From Terriglobia bacterium (lineage in GTDB: Bacteria; Acidobacteriota; Terriglobia; Terriglobales; Acidobacteriaceae), in NCBI GenBank assembly GCA_020073385.1, contig JAIQFH010000046.1, forward strand, positions 1-63,498: a DNA stretch of 63,498 nucleotides, given 5' to 3'. The translations under genes and the position numbers were made by a program. Positions 16,907 through 24,770 of this stretch are shown one piece after another. Position 1 is the first letter of the stretch. Each line of letters begins with the position of its first letter. The notes beneath the pieces are model-generated. The model did not search any database, had not been told where the DNA came from, and saw nothing but the letters and a program-made list of their open reading frames with translations.

Positions 16907-18667
16907 GTGAAATTACTCGGGAACGTCACTCGGACGCTGCTATTCACTGGCAAAGGAGGCGTCGGCAAAACTTCGATCGCTTGTGCGACGGCGGTCAGTC
17001 TTGCTGAGGAAGGCAAACGCGTCTTGTTGGTCAGCACCGATCCGGCTTCGAACTTGGACGAAGTGCTCTCGACCAAACTAGGCGTACAACCCACGCCAGT
17101 TGAGGGCGTCGCTGGCCTCTTTGGGATGAACGTTGATCCGGAAGAAGCGGCTCGGCAGTATCGCGAACGGGTCGTCGGACCTTATCGGCAGCTCCTTCCG
17201 GAGGTTGCGGTCAAGAACATCGAAGAACAACTGTCCGGTGCGTGCACGGTGGAGATTGCGGCTTTTGACGAGTTCGCCAAACTCTTAGGCGATCCGCATA
17301 CGACTGCAGATTTTGATCACGTCATTTTTGATACCGCTCCGACCGGCCACACGCTGCGACTGCTGCAACTGCCGGCAGCCTGGTCTGGATTCATTGAAAG
17401 CAGCACTGGAGGAACTTCGTGCCTCGGTCCTCTATCCGGATTGCAGACGCAACATGAGCTGTATGCCAGTACAGTTCGAGCTTTAGGCGACGCGAGCTAC
17501 ACCACTGTATTTCTCGTCGCCCGTCCAGAACAGTCAGCTTTAACCGAAGCAGAACGGACTCGGAACGAGCTGGAAGCTCTGGGACTCAAGAATCAGCGGC
17601 TCATTGTGAATGGTGTGTTTCATGCTCGTCGCGAGGAGGATACGGTTGCGAGAGCTCTTGAAATCCGAGGGCGTGAGGCACTTGCGGCTATACCTGACGG
17701 GTTGAAAGAGCTATTGAGCGTGCAGATACCCCTCGTTCCTCGTGCTCTGATCGGCGTGGAGGCACTGCAGAAGCTGGCGAAGGGAGATTACAACGGCGCA
17801 GGAAATGGAGTCGAGCGATCTTCTTTCTCGCGCCCCTTACCGACTTCGCTGTCACAACTCGTTTCAGCTCTGGCAACTCGTGGCAAGGGCGTCATCATGA
17901 CCATGGGGAAGGGCGGCGTGGGTAAGACCACGGTCGCAGCCAACATTGCAATCGAGCTAGCCCGACTCGGGCACAAGGTGCACCTGACCACGACCGATCC
18001 GGCCGGTCATATAAATACGGCGATCAAGGGCACAGTGCCAGGGTTGCAGGTCAGCCGCATTGATCCCGTTGCGGAAACGCTCGCTTACACGCAGGAGGTG
18101 TTGGAGGAAGCCGGCCGCGATCTAGACGAAAAAGGCCGAGCTCTACTGGAAGAGGACCTGCGTTCACCATGTACTGAGGAAATCGCTGTCTTCCGCGCTT
18201 TTGCACGATGCGTTGATGAAGGCAACGAAGGGTTCGTCGTCATCGATACGGCGCCGACGGGGCATACACTCTTGCTGCTCGACGCTGCTAATGCATATCA
18301 CCGTGAGGTCCAACGGAACCTCAGCTACATCCCGGATTCAGTGAAACGGCTGCTTCCGCAACTGCGCGATCCAGATTTCACCAAAATTCTGATTGTCACG
18401 TTACCGGAAGCGACGCCGGTGCACGAGGCCGAGCGCCTGCAGAATGATCTGCGACGGGCAGGAATTAATCCATTTGCGTGGGTGATCAATCAGAGTTTCC
18501 TGGCCGCGGGAACTCGCGACCCAGTGCTCGCCGAACGCGCCGCACTCGAAATGCGATACATCGACGAAACCCAGCATCGATTGTCGGAGCGAACGGCGTT
18601 GATCGCATGGCAATCTGAATCAAGCATAGAACGCGCACAAACGGCCGAAGCAATCGGAGTTGTGTGA
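16907..18667 (+). CDS. arsA: Arsenite-stimulated ATPase ArsA
   Basis: This 586-residue cytosolic ATPase energises arsenite export. Two homologous halves each have a deviant Walker A, GKGGVGKTS (from residue 15) and GKGGVGKTT (from about 334), and the switch motif DTAPTGHTLRLLQL or DTAPTGHTLLLL. The three As(III)-ligand cysteines fall at Cys113, Cys172 and Cys422, exactly the numbering of the E. coli enzyme. Translation starts at GTG 16907 with GAAGGCG upstream. ArsA normally partners ArsB; here the only nearby arsenite carrier is Acr3 at 19125, a pairing seen in other ArsDA-Acr3 operons. Confidence 0.95.
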   Translation: MKLLGNVTRTLLFTGKGGVGKTSIACATAVSLAEEGKRVLLVSTDPASNLDEVLSTKLGVQPTPVEGVAGLFGMNVDPEEAARQYRERVVGPYRQLLPEVAVKNIEEQLSGACTVEIAAFDEFAKLLGDPHTTADFDHVIFDTAPTGHTLRLLQLPAAWSGFIESSTGGTSCLGPLSGLQTQHELYASTVRALGDASYTTVFLVARPEQSALTEAERTRNELEALGLKNQRLIVNGVFHARREEDTVARALEIRGREALAAIPDGLKELLSVQIPLVPRALIGVEALQKLAKGDYNGAGNGVERSSFSRPLPTSLSQLVSALATRGKGVIMTMGKGGVGKTTVAANIAIELARLGHKVHLTTTDPAGHINTAIKGTVPGLQVSRIDPVAETLAYTQEVLEEAGRDLDEKGRALLEEDLRSPCTEEIAVFRAFARCVDEGNEGFVVIDTAPTGHTLLLLDAANAYHREVQRNLSYIPDSVKRLLPQLRDPDFTKILIVTLPEATPVHEAERLQNDLRRAGINPFAWVINQSFLAAGTRDPVLAERAALEMRYIDETQHRLSERTALIAWQSESSIERAQTAEAIGVV

Positions 18668-18680
18668 GAAGGTGCCTGGA

Positions 18681-19082
18681 ATGAATGAACTTGAACAGTA
18701 TTGCAAAGGTCTGGCAGATCGGAACCGCTTACGCATCTTGAATCTGCTGCTGCACGGTGAACTGTGTGGTTGCGATATTCAGTACGTGCTTGAGACCTCA
18801 CAGCCGAACATTTCTCGTCATTTGCAGTACCTCAAGAACTCAGGGCTAGTCCTTGATCGGAGGGATGGCTTTCGAATTTTCTATCGTCTTGCCGACCCGA
18901 TGCAGGGCGCGAAGAAGCATTTATTTGAGTTTCTGCAACTGGCGTTTAAGAACGAAGAGCCCTTTGAGGACGACACCAAAAAGCTGAAAGAGGCCATTCA
19001 ACACGGCTCCTGCACCCGCACGGAATGGCGTCCCTATGCGGCGTTGCACCGTGCAAGAGCAGGCAGCGCGACGACCGTGTAG
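18681..19082 (+). CDS. arsR: ArsR-family arsenite-responsive repressor
   Basis: The 133-residue winged-helix protein contains ELCGCDIQ (Cys29, Cys31) at the start of the DNA-binding helix, the classical alpha3 CxC arsenite site of plasmid ArsR, followed by SQPNISRHLQYLKNSGLV as recognition helix and RRDGFRIFYRL as wing. I start it at ATG 18681, which follows GAAGG and leaves a 13-bp gap after arsA; the frame opens at 18660. A longer C-terminal tail (about 40 residues, basic) is unusual. It probably controls the acr3-zinc ribbon-arsC-arsP stretch and perhaps arsDA. Confidence 0.88.
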   Translation: MNELEQYCKGLADRNRLRILNLLLHGELCGCDIQYVLETSQPNISRHLQYLKNSGLVLDRRDGFRIFYRLADPMQGAKKHLFEFLQLAFKNEEPFEDDTKKLKEAIQHGSCTRTEWRPYAALHRARAGSATTV

Positions 19083-19124
19083 CTACCAAACGCATTTTTA
19101 GCAAACTCGACGAGGACCGCAGTC

Positions 19125-20240
19125 ATGGAAACGATAGTTCAGGGTGCACCGACGATTTCCGCACCGAAGCGCCTCAATCTCTTCGAACGATATCTGACCC
19201 TTTGGGTCGCGCTCTGCATGGTCGCGGGTCTCGCACTTGGCAAATGGGCGCCTGGGGCCGTGCAAGCACTCCGGAGTATGGAGTTCGGGAAGGGTAGCCA
19301 GGTCAATGTTCCCATCGCGGTTCTGATCTGGTTGATGATCATCCCGATGATGATGAAGGTGGATTTCAGCTCTATTCTGAGCGTTCACCAGCGTCCACGC
19401 GGGCTGCTTGTGACACTGTTCGTGAATTGGCTAGTAAAACCATTTTCAATGGCGCTGATCGGCTGGGTATTCTTTCGTCATGTTTTCAGCGCGTGGATTA
19501 GCCCAGGCGAAGCCGACCAGTACATCGCGGGTGTGATCATTTTGGCCGCGGCTCCGTGCACCGCAATGGTGTTTGTCTGGAGCTACCTAACCGACGGCGA
19601 TCCGGCCTACACCCTCGTGCAGGTATCGATCAATGACTTGATCATGTTGTTCCTGTTTGCCCCGATCGTGCGTTTCCTTGTGAGCGGCGCTTCCTCGTTG
19701 ACCGTTCCGTTCATGGTCCTGTTGTATTCGGTCATCGCGTTTATTGTGATTCCGCTCGTGGTTGGCATGGCGATTCGTATCTGGCTCACTCGCGCGCGAG
19801 GCAAGAACTGGTTCGAGCAGGAATTTCTTCCGAAGTTTAGCCCCATCACCGTGCTGGCTTTGCTGGTGACACTGGTATTCATCTTCGCGTTCCAGTCAGA
19901 GAACATCACGGGCAAGTACGTTCATGTGCTGCTCATCGCAATTCCGATCCTGATTCAGGTCTACTTTAATTCCACGCTGACCTACGGGTTGATGAGGCTG
20001 CTGCGCGTTGAACACTCGGTTGCCGCGCCGGGAGCGCTTATCGGTGCGAGTAACTTCTTTGAGCTTGCCGTTGCGACCGCAATTGCGCTTTTCGGTCCTG
20101 GCTCAGGCGCCGCTCTAGCTACGGTTGTGGGAGTGCTGGTCGAAGTGCCGGTCATGTTGTCGGTCTGCAACATCTGCAACCGAACTCGACATTGGTTTCC
20201 GGCGCCACAGGCCACGGGTCACTCCGAGCAGCTTGGGTAG
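19125..20240 (+). CDS. acr3: Acr3-type arsenite efflux permease
   Basis: This 371-residue inner-membrane carrier of the BART superfamily exports arsenite. About ten hydrophobic segments are visible. The essential TM4 cysteine is Cys145 in AAAPCTAMVFVWS, and the conserved TM9 region is IGASNFFELAVATAIALFG with its glutamate. Other family marks are MIIPMMMKVDF and LVSVSINDL-like LVQVSINDLIMLFLF. It is 42 bp downstream of arsR. With ArsA and ArsD upstream it could act as an ATP-assisted pump, although Acr3 also works alone on the membrane potential. Confidence 0.95.
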   Translation: METIVQGAPTISAPKRLNLFERYLTLWVALCMVAGLALGKWAPGAVQALRSMEFGKGSQVNVPIAVLIWLMIIPMMMKVDFSSILSVHQRPRGLLVTLFVNWLVKPFSMALIGWVFFRHVFSAWISPGEADQYIAGVIILAAAPCTAMVFVWSYLTDGDPAYTLVQVSINDLIMLFLFAPIVRFLVSGASSLTVPFMVLLYSVIAFIVIPLVVGMAIRIWLTRARGKNWFEQEFLPKFSPITVLALLVTLVFIFAFQSENITGKYVHVLLIAIPILIQVYFNSTLTYGLMRLLRVEHSVAAPGALIGASNFFELAVATAIALFGPGSGAALATVVGVLVEVPVMLSVCNICNRTRHWFPAPQATGHSEQLG

Positions 20241-20250
20241 AGGAGGATTT

Positions 20251-20496
20251 ATGCACTGTTATGAATGCTTACAGGCGGGGGAAACCCGCGAGGCCGTTGG
20301 CCTCTGCCATCATTGTGCCGCTGCGTTATGCGCGGAACACATCTGTGTGATCGACGATCCGGTTACCGGGGGTGTTCCGCTGGTTCGAACGGTAGTTCTT
20401 CCCAAGAAGGCTAGGCTGTTGCTGTGTGGCACCTGCAAAGCGGCGCTAGAGCAACCCAGGTCAGGCTACACGGAATACATAGGAATCGAGCACTAG
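20251..20496 (+). CDS. Small zinc-ribbon protein (DUF2180-like)
   Basis: The 81-residue protein starts MHCYEC at ATG 20251 with AGAGGAGG about 5-12 bp upstream. Cysteines at 3, 6, 19, 22 and 27 and His30 form a double C-x2-C pattern (B-box or DUF2180-like), and a further CGTC lies near residue 62. Small proteins of this kind are frequent in ars operons, sometimes annotated only as hypothetical. It sits between acr3 and arsC with gaps of about 10 bp. A metal- or arsenite-binding role is plausible but unproven. Confidence 0.75.
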   Translation: MHCYECLQAGETREAVGLCHHCAAALCAEHICVIDDPVTGGVPLVRTVVLPKKARLLLCGTCKAALEQPRSGYTEYIGIEH

Positions 20497-20506
20497 GAAT
20501 CACTGG

Positions 20507-20932
20507 ATGACAACGATCACACGTAAAAGAGTTCTCTTTCTTTGCACAGGCAACTCAGCTCGCAGCCAAATGGCAGAGGGCTTGCTGCGGCACCTGGCAG
20601 GCGACCAGTTCGAGGTTCTCAGCGCGGGCACTCGTCCCGTCGGTCTCAATCCGAATGCGGTGACGGCGATGTCTGAGATCGGAATCAACATCGCTGGAAA
20701 CCGCTCGAAATCGGTCGATGAGTTCGCAGGGCAAAAGTTCGATTACGTCATAACCGTGTGTGATAACGCGAAGGAATCATGCCCAATCTTTCCGGGTGGC
20801 GGAGCTCGCATCCATCAGAGTTTTGAAGATCCGGCTGCTGCCCCCAAAGAGAGTCAGCTGGCAAAGTTCCGAGAAGTACGGGACCAGATTGCGAAGTGGA
20901 TGAGTGATTTTGTTTGTAACAAAAGCGAGTGA
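20507..20932 (+). CDS. arsC: Arsenate reductase, LMW-phosphatase type (second copy)
   Basis: The 141-residue enzyme has the P-loop CTGNSARS with nucleophile Cys13 and the resolving pair Cys85 and Cys92 (TVCDNAKESCPIFP). It is a clear paralogue of the protein encoded at 15041 (conserved N-terminus VLFLCTGNSARSQMAEG) but differs through the C-terminal third. This second copy lies in the acr3 operon and would supply arsenite to the efflux pump, while the other copy is divergent from a Usp gene. Confidence 0.92.
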   Translation: MTTITRKRVLFLCTGNSARSQMAEGLLRHLAGDQFEVLSAGTRPVGLNPNAVTAMSEIGINIAGNRSKSVDEFAGQKFDYVITVCDNAKESCPIFPGGGARIHQSFEDPAAAPKESQLAKFREVRDQIAKWMSDFVCNKSE

Positions 20933-20971
20933 TTGTGCATTTCTTATTTGTCGCGCGGAAGAAGGCGAGAT

Positions 20972-22054
20972 ATGGCTGCAGACGGCAATCTTGCAGCGAT
21001 TGAAATAAGCACGAAGAGAACTCGATCGGCGAATAAGCCGATCTGGCTAAGCGGTATATTCTTCGTTCTGGGGATTGCCTTGTGGTGGTTGGTCTACAGC
21101 CACTTGCTGTCCGCCGCGACCTGGCTAACTTCTTCACTTCTTCGACTTGACGCGCGCACACATGTGGGTGCTGCGGTCCAGTTCTTCACTTTTGAAGTTC
21201 CGAAAGTCCTGATGTTGCTGGCGCTGGTTGTGTTTGGTGTTGGCATTATCAGGTCCTTTTTTACTCCGGAACGAACGCGGGCCATTCTTGCCGGTAAGCG
21301 GGAATCCACTGGAAACGCTCTTGCCTCATTACTGGGTGTCGTCACTCCCTTCTGCTCTTGTTCGGCAGTACCGCTTTTTATCGGATTCGTTACAACCGGA
21401 GTTCCTCTCGGCGTGACATTCTCTTTCCTGATTGCTGCACCGATGATCAACGAGGTGGCGCTTGTACTTTTGTTTGGCCTGTTCGGCTGGCGGGTCGCCG
21501 CGATCTATGCCGGGACTGGACTGGCCATCGCGATGGTTGCCGGTTGGACTATCGGGCGCCTGAAACTCGAACGATTCGTTGAGCCGTGGGTCTATCAGAT
21601 GGAATCCGGCCCCAGCACAGTTCCAGATGGTCCGATGAGTTGGTCCACACGCACGCAAATGGGCTTTGAGGCGGTGCGTGACATTGTGGGCAGGGTCTGG
21701 CTTTACGTTGTGGCTGGGATTGCGGTTGGCGCAGGGATACACGGATACGTTCCTGAGAATTTCATGGCCCACATCATGGGGAAGGGTGCATGGTGGTCCG
21801 TGCCATTGGCTGTGCTGATCGGCGTTCCCATGTACTCCAATGCAGCGGGAATCATCCCGGTCGTGCAGGCGCTGCTTGGAAAGGGTGCAGCTCTGGGCAC
21901 CGTACTAGCCTTCATGATGTCGGTCATCGGATTGTCGCTGCCGGAGACCATCATTCTTCGCAAGGTGCTCAGGCCGCAGTTGATCGCCGTCTTTGTTGCG
22001 GTGGTCGGCGCCGGGATTCTTCTGGTGGGCTATTTGTTCAACGTGCTTATGTAG
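20972..22054 (+). CDS. arsP: ArsP-like permease (DUF318/YraQ family)
   Basis: The 360-residue integral membrane protein has the family motif TPFCSCSAVPLFIGFV (Cys128 and Cys130), APMINEVALVLLFGLFG and a mirrored second half with GVPMYSNAAGIIPVVQALL. ArsP members export trivalent organoarsenicals such as methylarsenite; other DUF318 proteins have unknown substrates. The frame opens at TTG 20933, but ATG 20972 after GAAGAAGGCGAG is the better start and lies 39 bp after arsC. In this context (ArsM makes methylarsenite) ArsP is the natural assignment. It ends the arsenite block; the next gene is another ArsR. Confidence 0.82.
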   Translation: MAADGNLAAIEISTKRTRSANKPIWLSGIFFVLGIALWWLVYSHLLSAATWLTSSLLRLDARTHVGAAVQFFTFEVPKVLMLLALVVFGVGIIRSFFTPERTRAILAGKRESTGNALASLLGVVTPFCSCSAVPLFIGFVTTGVPLGVTFSFLIAAPMINEVALVLLFGLFGWRVAAIYAGTGLAIAMVAGWTIGRLKLERFVEPWVYQMESGPSTVPDGPMSWSTRTQMGFEAVRDIVGRVWLYVVAGIAVGAGIHGYVPENFMAHIMGKGAWWSVPLAVLIGVPMYSNAAGIIPVVQALLGKGAALGTVLAFMMSVIGLSLPETIILRKVLRPQLIAVFVAVVGAGILLVGYLFNVLM

Positions 22055-22103
22055 GGGGACATTTTGGAAAACGCCAGAAATCACTCTGCTCAGTTATTGC
22101 CTG

Positions 22104-22113
22104 TTTGGCCAAA
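22104..22113 (+). promoter_or_regulatory. Palindrome, possible ArsR operator
   Basis: TTTGGCCAAA is a perfect 10-bp palindrome 19 bp upstream of the preferred arsR start (22133), in the only gap larger than 30 bp within the 22-29.7 kb run apart from the start of that run. It could be part of the operator for this ArsR. No clear -35/-10 pair is visible around it. Confidence 0.3.
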
Positions 22114-22132
22114 TAGCCAGATACTGACAGGT

Positions 22133-22426
22133 ATGACCCAACGGAGCGTCTTTAAGCAGCAGGCTCGGGTGCTGAAGGCACTCGCCAACGAGTCTCGACT
22201 CATGATCATTGACCGCTTGAATAAGGGTGAGTGTTCGGTGGGGGAACTCACCGCGCTTGTTGGTAGTGATCTTTCAACAATCTCCAAGCACCTCGCACTG
22301 CTTCGAGCGAATGGAATCGTGGAAGACCGCCGCCAGGGGACGACGGTGTACTACAGGCTTCTTACCCCGTGCGTGTGCAACTTCTTCGCATGTGCCACGC
22401 AGGTCCTAAAGGAGAAATCAAAGTGA
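22133..22426 (+). CDS. ArsR-family repressor of the thiol/organoarsenical run
   Basis: The 97-residue winged-helix protein has the core FKQQARVLKALANESRLMII, recognition helix DLSTISKHLALLRANGIV and wing RRQGTTVYYRL. There is no CxC in alpha3; instead the C-terminus carries PCVCNFFACAT, three cysteines that probably form the thiol-metalloid sensor. An upstream TTG (22064) after AGGGGGA is an alternative start that would add 23 residues. Its stop overlaps the next gene's GTG. As first gene of a twelve-gene run it is the likely regulator of that run. Confidence 0.85.
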   Translation: MTQRSVFKQQARVLKALANESRLMIIDRLNKGECSVGELTALVGSDLSTISKHLALLRANGIVEDRRQGTTVYYRLLTPCVCNFFACATQVLKEKSK

Positions 22427-22677
22427 GTATCGAAATCAAAGTCCTTGGCCCCGGATGCGCCAGGTGCAAACAGCTCTACAGTGAGGCTGAAAGAGCCATT
22501 GCTCAACTGGCCGCTCCCGCCACGCTCATCAAAGTCGAGGACATCAAGGAAATCATGGCGTACAAGATCCTGGCGACGCCTGCCTTGGTGATCAATGGCG
22601 AGGTGAAGTCTGCAGGCCGCATTCCGAACGCTGGGGAGATTGCGTCCTGGCTGGCGACGACTGCAATCAAGCAGTAG
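22423..22677 (+). CDS. Mini-thioredoxin (redox-active disulfide protein 2 type)
   Basis: This 84-residue thioredoxin-fold protein starts at GTG 22423 with AAGGAG about 9 bp before it; the GTG overlaps the arsR stop. The active site GPGCARCKQLY (Cys12, Cys15) and the cis-proline-like stretch ILATPALVINGEVKSAGRIP are those of the MTH895/TM0996 family of small glutaredoxin-like thioredoxins. These often accompany ArsR and DUF318 permeases. Here it would pass electrons between thiol proteins of the run; a comparable small redox protein is part of the ArsEFG system of Shewanella (from memory, unverified). Confidence 0.85.
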   Translation: MSIEIKVLGPGCARCKQLYSEAERAIAQLAAPATLIKVEDIKEIMAYKILATPALVINGEVKSAGRIPNAGEIASWLATTAIKQ

Positions 22678-22701
22678 CGGACTGCCGCGAAAGGAGACTG
22701 C

Positions 22702-23166
22702 ATGCCTGAGTATCTGGAAACCAAGGTTGATAAGTTCACGTTCAAAGTCGCCAAGGACCGTTTGTACACGCGCGACGGCGTTTGGTTCCTGCCACTGGAG
22801 GGTTCCGAAGGGGCAATGGTTCGCGTTGGGCTGACTGACTATCTCCAGCAGCATAGCGGCGATATTGCCTTCGTGAATTCAAGGCCGATTGGCACGACAT
22901 TGCGTACCGGAGACGACTTCGCCGAAATCGAGACCATAAAGGTTAATGTCGGTCTTCCCTCACCGATTTCGGGGACAGTCACAGAAATCAACAAAGGCCT
23001 CGAACTTCATCCTGAACTTGTCAACCAAGATCCGTACGACAAAGGCTGGCTCGTCATGCTGAAGCCAGCCGAATGGGCGGTCAGCCGTCGCAACTTGCTC
23101 GACGCTGACGCATATTTTGCGGTGATGCGTCAGCAGATTGACGAAGAACTGAAGGAGACGTCATGA
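22702..23166 (+). CDS. GcvH-like lipoyl carrier protein
   Basis: The 154-residue protein has the H-protein (biotinyl/lipoyl) fold: residues about 22-105 include DGVWFLPLEGSEGAMVRVGL, the lipoylation loop ETIK (Lys80) and LPSPISGTVTEINKGLELHP. The end, DPYDKGWLVMLKP, is also typical of GcvH. No GcvP or GcvT gene is near, so a role in glycine cleavage is unlikely. Its neighbours are thiol proteins (mini-thioredoxin, OsmC, ArsF). Dihydrolipoyl groups are known reductants of Ohr/OsmC peroxidases and strong ligands of trivalent arsenicals, so a redox or arsenical-carrier role is my inference. AAAGGAG precedes ATG 22702. No lipoate ligase or LipA is seen in the window. Confidence 0.82.
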   Translation: MPEYLETKVDKFTFKVAKDRLYTRDGVWFLPLEGSEGAMVRVGLTDYLQQHSGDIAFVNSRPIGTTLRTGDDFAEIETIKVNVGLPSPISGTVTEINKGLELHPELVNQDPYDKGWLVMLKPAEWAVSRRNLLDADAYFAVMRQQIDEELKETS

Positions 23167-23576
23167 GTCATCATTCCAGCGTTGTTGTGATTCCATGCAG
23201 CGGGATCGGCAAGCCATTTGGAACCGTCAGCCGGGAAGCGGCTTACGAACTCTGCGAGAACCTCCGTCCGGCAGACACCGACCTCGTTGCGCTGTCGAAG
23301 CTTGTTCTTGGCGAACAAGACGCACAGGCGCGAGTCCGCAGCAAACCGGCGGTCACGATCGACGGCTGTAAGTTGATGTGCGCGTCGAAACTCGTGAAGC
23401 TCAGTGGTGGGTCTGTCGCTCAGGAAGTGCAGGTACTCGATGTTTTCCGGCGATACAAGCACTTGAAACCCGAAGGCATTGCCGAACTGAATGAGCCAGG
23501 GAAGGAACTCGCACGTGTGATTGCCGCCGAAATAGCTGAAGCCTTGAACGACACGCAAGGAGGGACCCATGCCTGA
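23163..23576 (+). CDS. DGC-domain putative zinc-binding protein
   Basis: The 137-residue protein has the DGC signature in TIDGCKLMCASK (Cys69, Cys73) and further conserved cysteines at 12 (VIPCSGIGKPFGTVSRE) and 31. These four are the likely metal or metalloid ligands of the DGC domain (Pfam DGC, function unknown). Its ATG overlaps the stop of the lipoyl carrier gene and its end overlaps the next DGC gene, so the three are translationally coupled. DGC proteins recur near heavy-metal and arsenic genes; the ligand is unknown. Confidence 0.78.
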   Translation: MSHHSSVVVIPCSGIGKPFGTVSREAAYELCENLRPADTDLVALSKLVLGEQDAQARVRSKPAVTIDGCKLMCASKLVKLSGGSVAQEVQVLDVFRRYKHLKPEGIAELNEPGKELARVIAAEIAEALNDTQGGTHA

Positions 23577-24285
23577 TCTGCCTGAACGTAAAGTTGGAAT
23601 CATTGCATGTTCTGGCGAGGAACTGGCGGTCGGGACCGTCTCCCGATTGGCAGCATTGAAAGTCCTGCACGAACTGCGACCCGGCAAAACGGTCACGATC
23701 TGCCTGCCGTTGTTCCTGGCGGGCGGCGAAGGGGATCGGGCGTTTGCACGTTTTCACCCGACTATTACCGTAGACGGCTGTGAACTGCGCTGTGCTGCCC
23801 GAGGCACCGAGATGTATTCGGGAAAGCCCACTGCCAGCGTAGTCGTCAGCGAACTTGCCGCTGCTCAGGGTCTAGAGGCAATTGATGGCCGGCGCCATCT
23901 GAATAACGCTGGCAAAAAGGCCGTAGAGCTGACGGCCGAGCGATTGGCTTTGCTTACTGATGAGCTGCTCGCGGGCCCTTCCGCCAAGACACTCGTGAGC
24001 ATTAGCGCGCCAAAACCAGCAGAAGACCCTAAACCCGCGGGTTGCTCTTGCGGCTCGGGAATACCCGTGCAGAATGTCTTCATCGGCGATCACTGGGTGG
24101 GGCTTCAGGCTCTACCGCTTATCTTTGCGAACTTCCGCGAACGAGGGCGCGAACCGGACGGTGCCGCGGATGAACTTCTAGCGACTGTCGCGGTCTATAA
24201 CCACATCCCCGAGCAATCAAAACCTGATTACCGCGAGGCGATCCTCCAGGAGTACGCCTCATTCTGGCGAGGAGGGGCGAAATGA
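23569..24285 (+). CDS. DGC-domain protein with C-terminal extension
   Basis: This 238-residue relative of the preceding protein has Cys14 (IIACSGEELAVGTVSR), Cys45 and the DGC pair Cys71/Cys75 (TVDGCELRCAAR). After residue 150 it has an added module: CSCGSGIP (Cys159, Cys161), then GDHWVGLQALPLIFANFRER and VAVYNHIPEQSKPDYREAIL. The added module is not one I recognise; its length suggests a separate domain of about 75 residues. Start and stop overlap both neighbours. The pair probably arose by duplication and may form a hetero-oligomer. Confidence 0.72.
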   Translation: MPDLPERKVGIIACSGEELAVGTVSRLAALKVLHELRPGKTVTICLPLFLAGGEGDRAFARFHPTITVDGCELRCAARGTEMYSGKPTASVVVSELAAAQGLEAIDGRRHLNNAGKKAVELTAERLALLTDELLAGPSAKTLVSISAPKPAEDPKPAGCSCGSGIPVQNVFIGDHWVGLQALPLIFANFRERGREPDGAADELLATVAVYNHIPEQSKPDYREAILQEYASFWRGGAK

Positions 24286-24770
24286 GCCGCACCGCCACTT
24301 ATCACACTACGGTCAAGTGGACTGGTGAGCATTGGGGACATCTTGCAATGGGCAATGGCCCCGAAATGGTGTTCTCCGCTCCCCCAGATGCGCAAGGACA
24401 TGCGGGTGTCCTGACTCCGGAAGACGCCTTTGTGGCCGCTGCGAACACGTGCGTCATGATGATGTTCATCTGGGCAGCGGAACGCTTCCAACTCCAGCTC
24501 CTGTCGTATGAGTGCCGGACTGAAGGCACCAAGCTGATCGAACTCGATCGTACTGAACTTTTCACTAAGCTGCGCTTTCGTCCCGTGATTCGTGTGGCCC
24601 TCAACGGAGAGCGGAAGGAAATTCTGGAAGCTCGAATCCAGCGCGCCTTGCAAGCCGCGCAGAAGTACAGCTTGGTGGCGAACTCAGTCAAATCCGAGAT
24701 CGTCATGGAAGCGGAAGTGGTCGTTGAGGATGTTAAGAACAGTTCTATTGAAGCGAGGCAGAACACATGA
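24282..24770 (+). CDS. OsmC/Ohr-family protein, second cysteine missing
   Basis: The 162-residue protein has the OsmC fold: TPEDAFVAAANTCVMMMFIW contains the peroxidatic Cys57 at the usual place. In canonical members the second catalytic cysteine lies in a motif like A-K-x-C-P-V-S-N; here the aligned stretch is AQKYSLVANSVK, with Ser130 in place of Cys. Cys78 is the only other cysteine. OsmC/Ohr enzymes reduce organic hydroperoxides with lipoylated proteins as reductant, which makes the neighbouring lipoyl carrier notable. A one-cysteine form could depend on an outside dithiol or bind an electrophile or arsenical. Confidence 0.85.
   Translation: MSRTATYHTTVKWTGEHWGHLAMGNGPEMVFSAPPDAQGHAGVLTPEDAFVAAANTCVMMMFIWAAERFQLQLLSYECRTEGTKLIELDRTELFTKLRFRPVIRVALNGERKEILEARIQRALQAAQKYSLVANSVKSEIVMEAEVVVEDVKNSSIEARQNT

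Noticed and set aside
22702..23166. The GcvH-like gene as part of a glycine cleavage system
   Set aside because: No gcvP, gcvT or lpd is nearby and all neighbours are thiol or arsenic genes.
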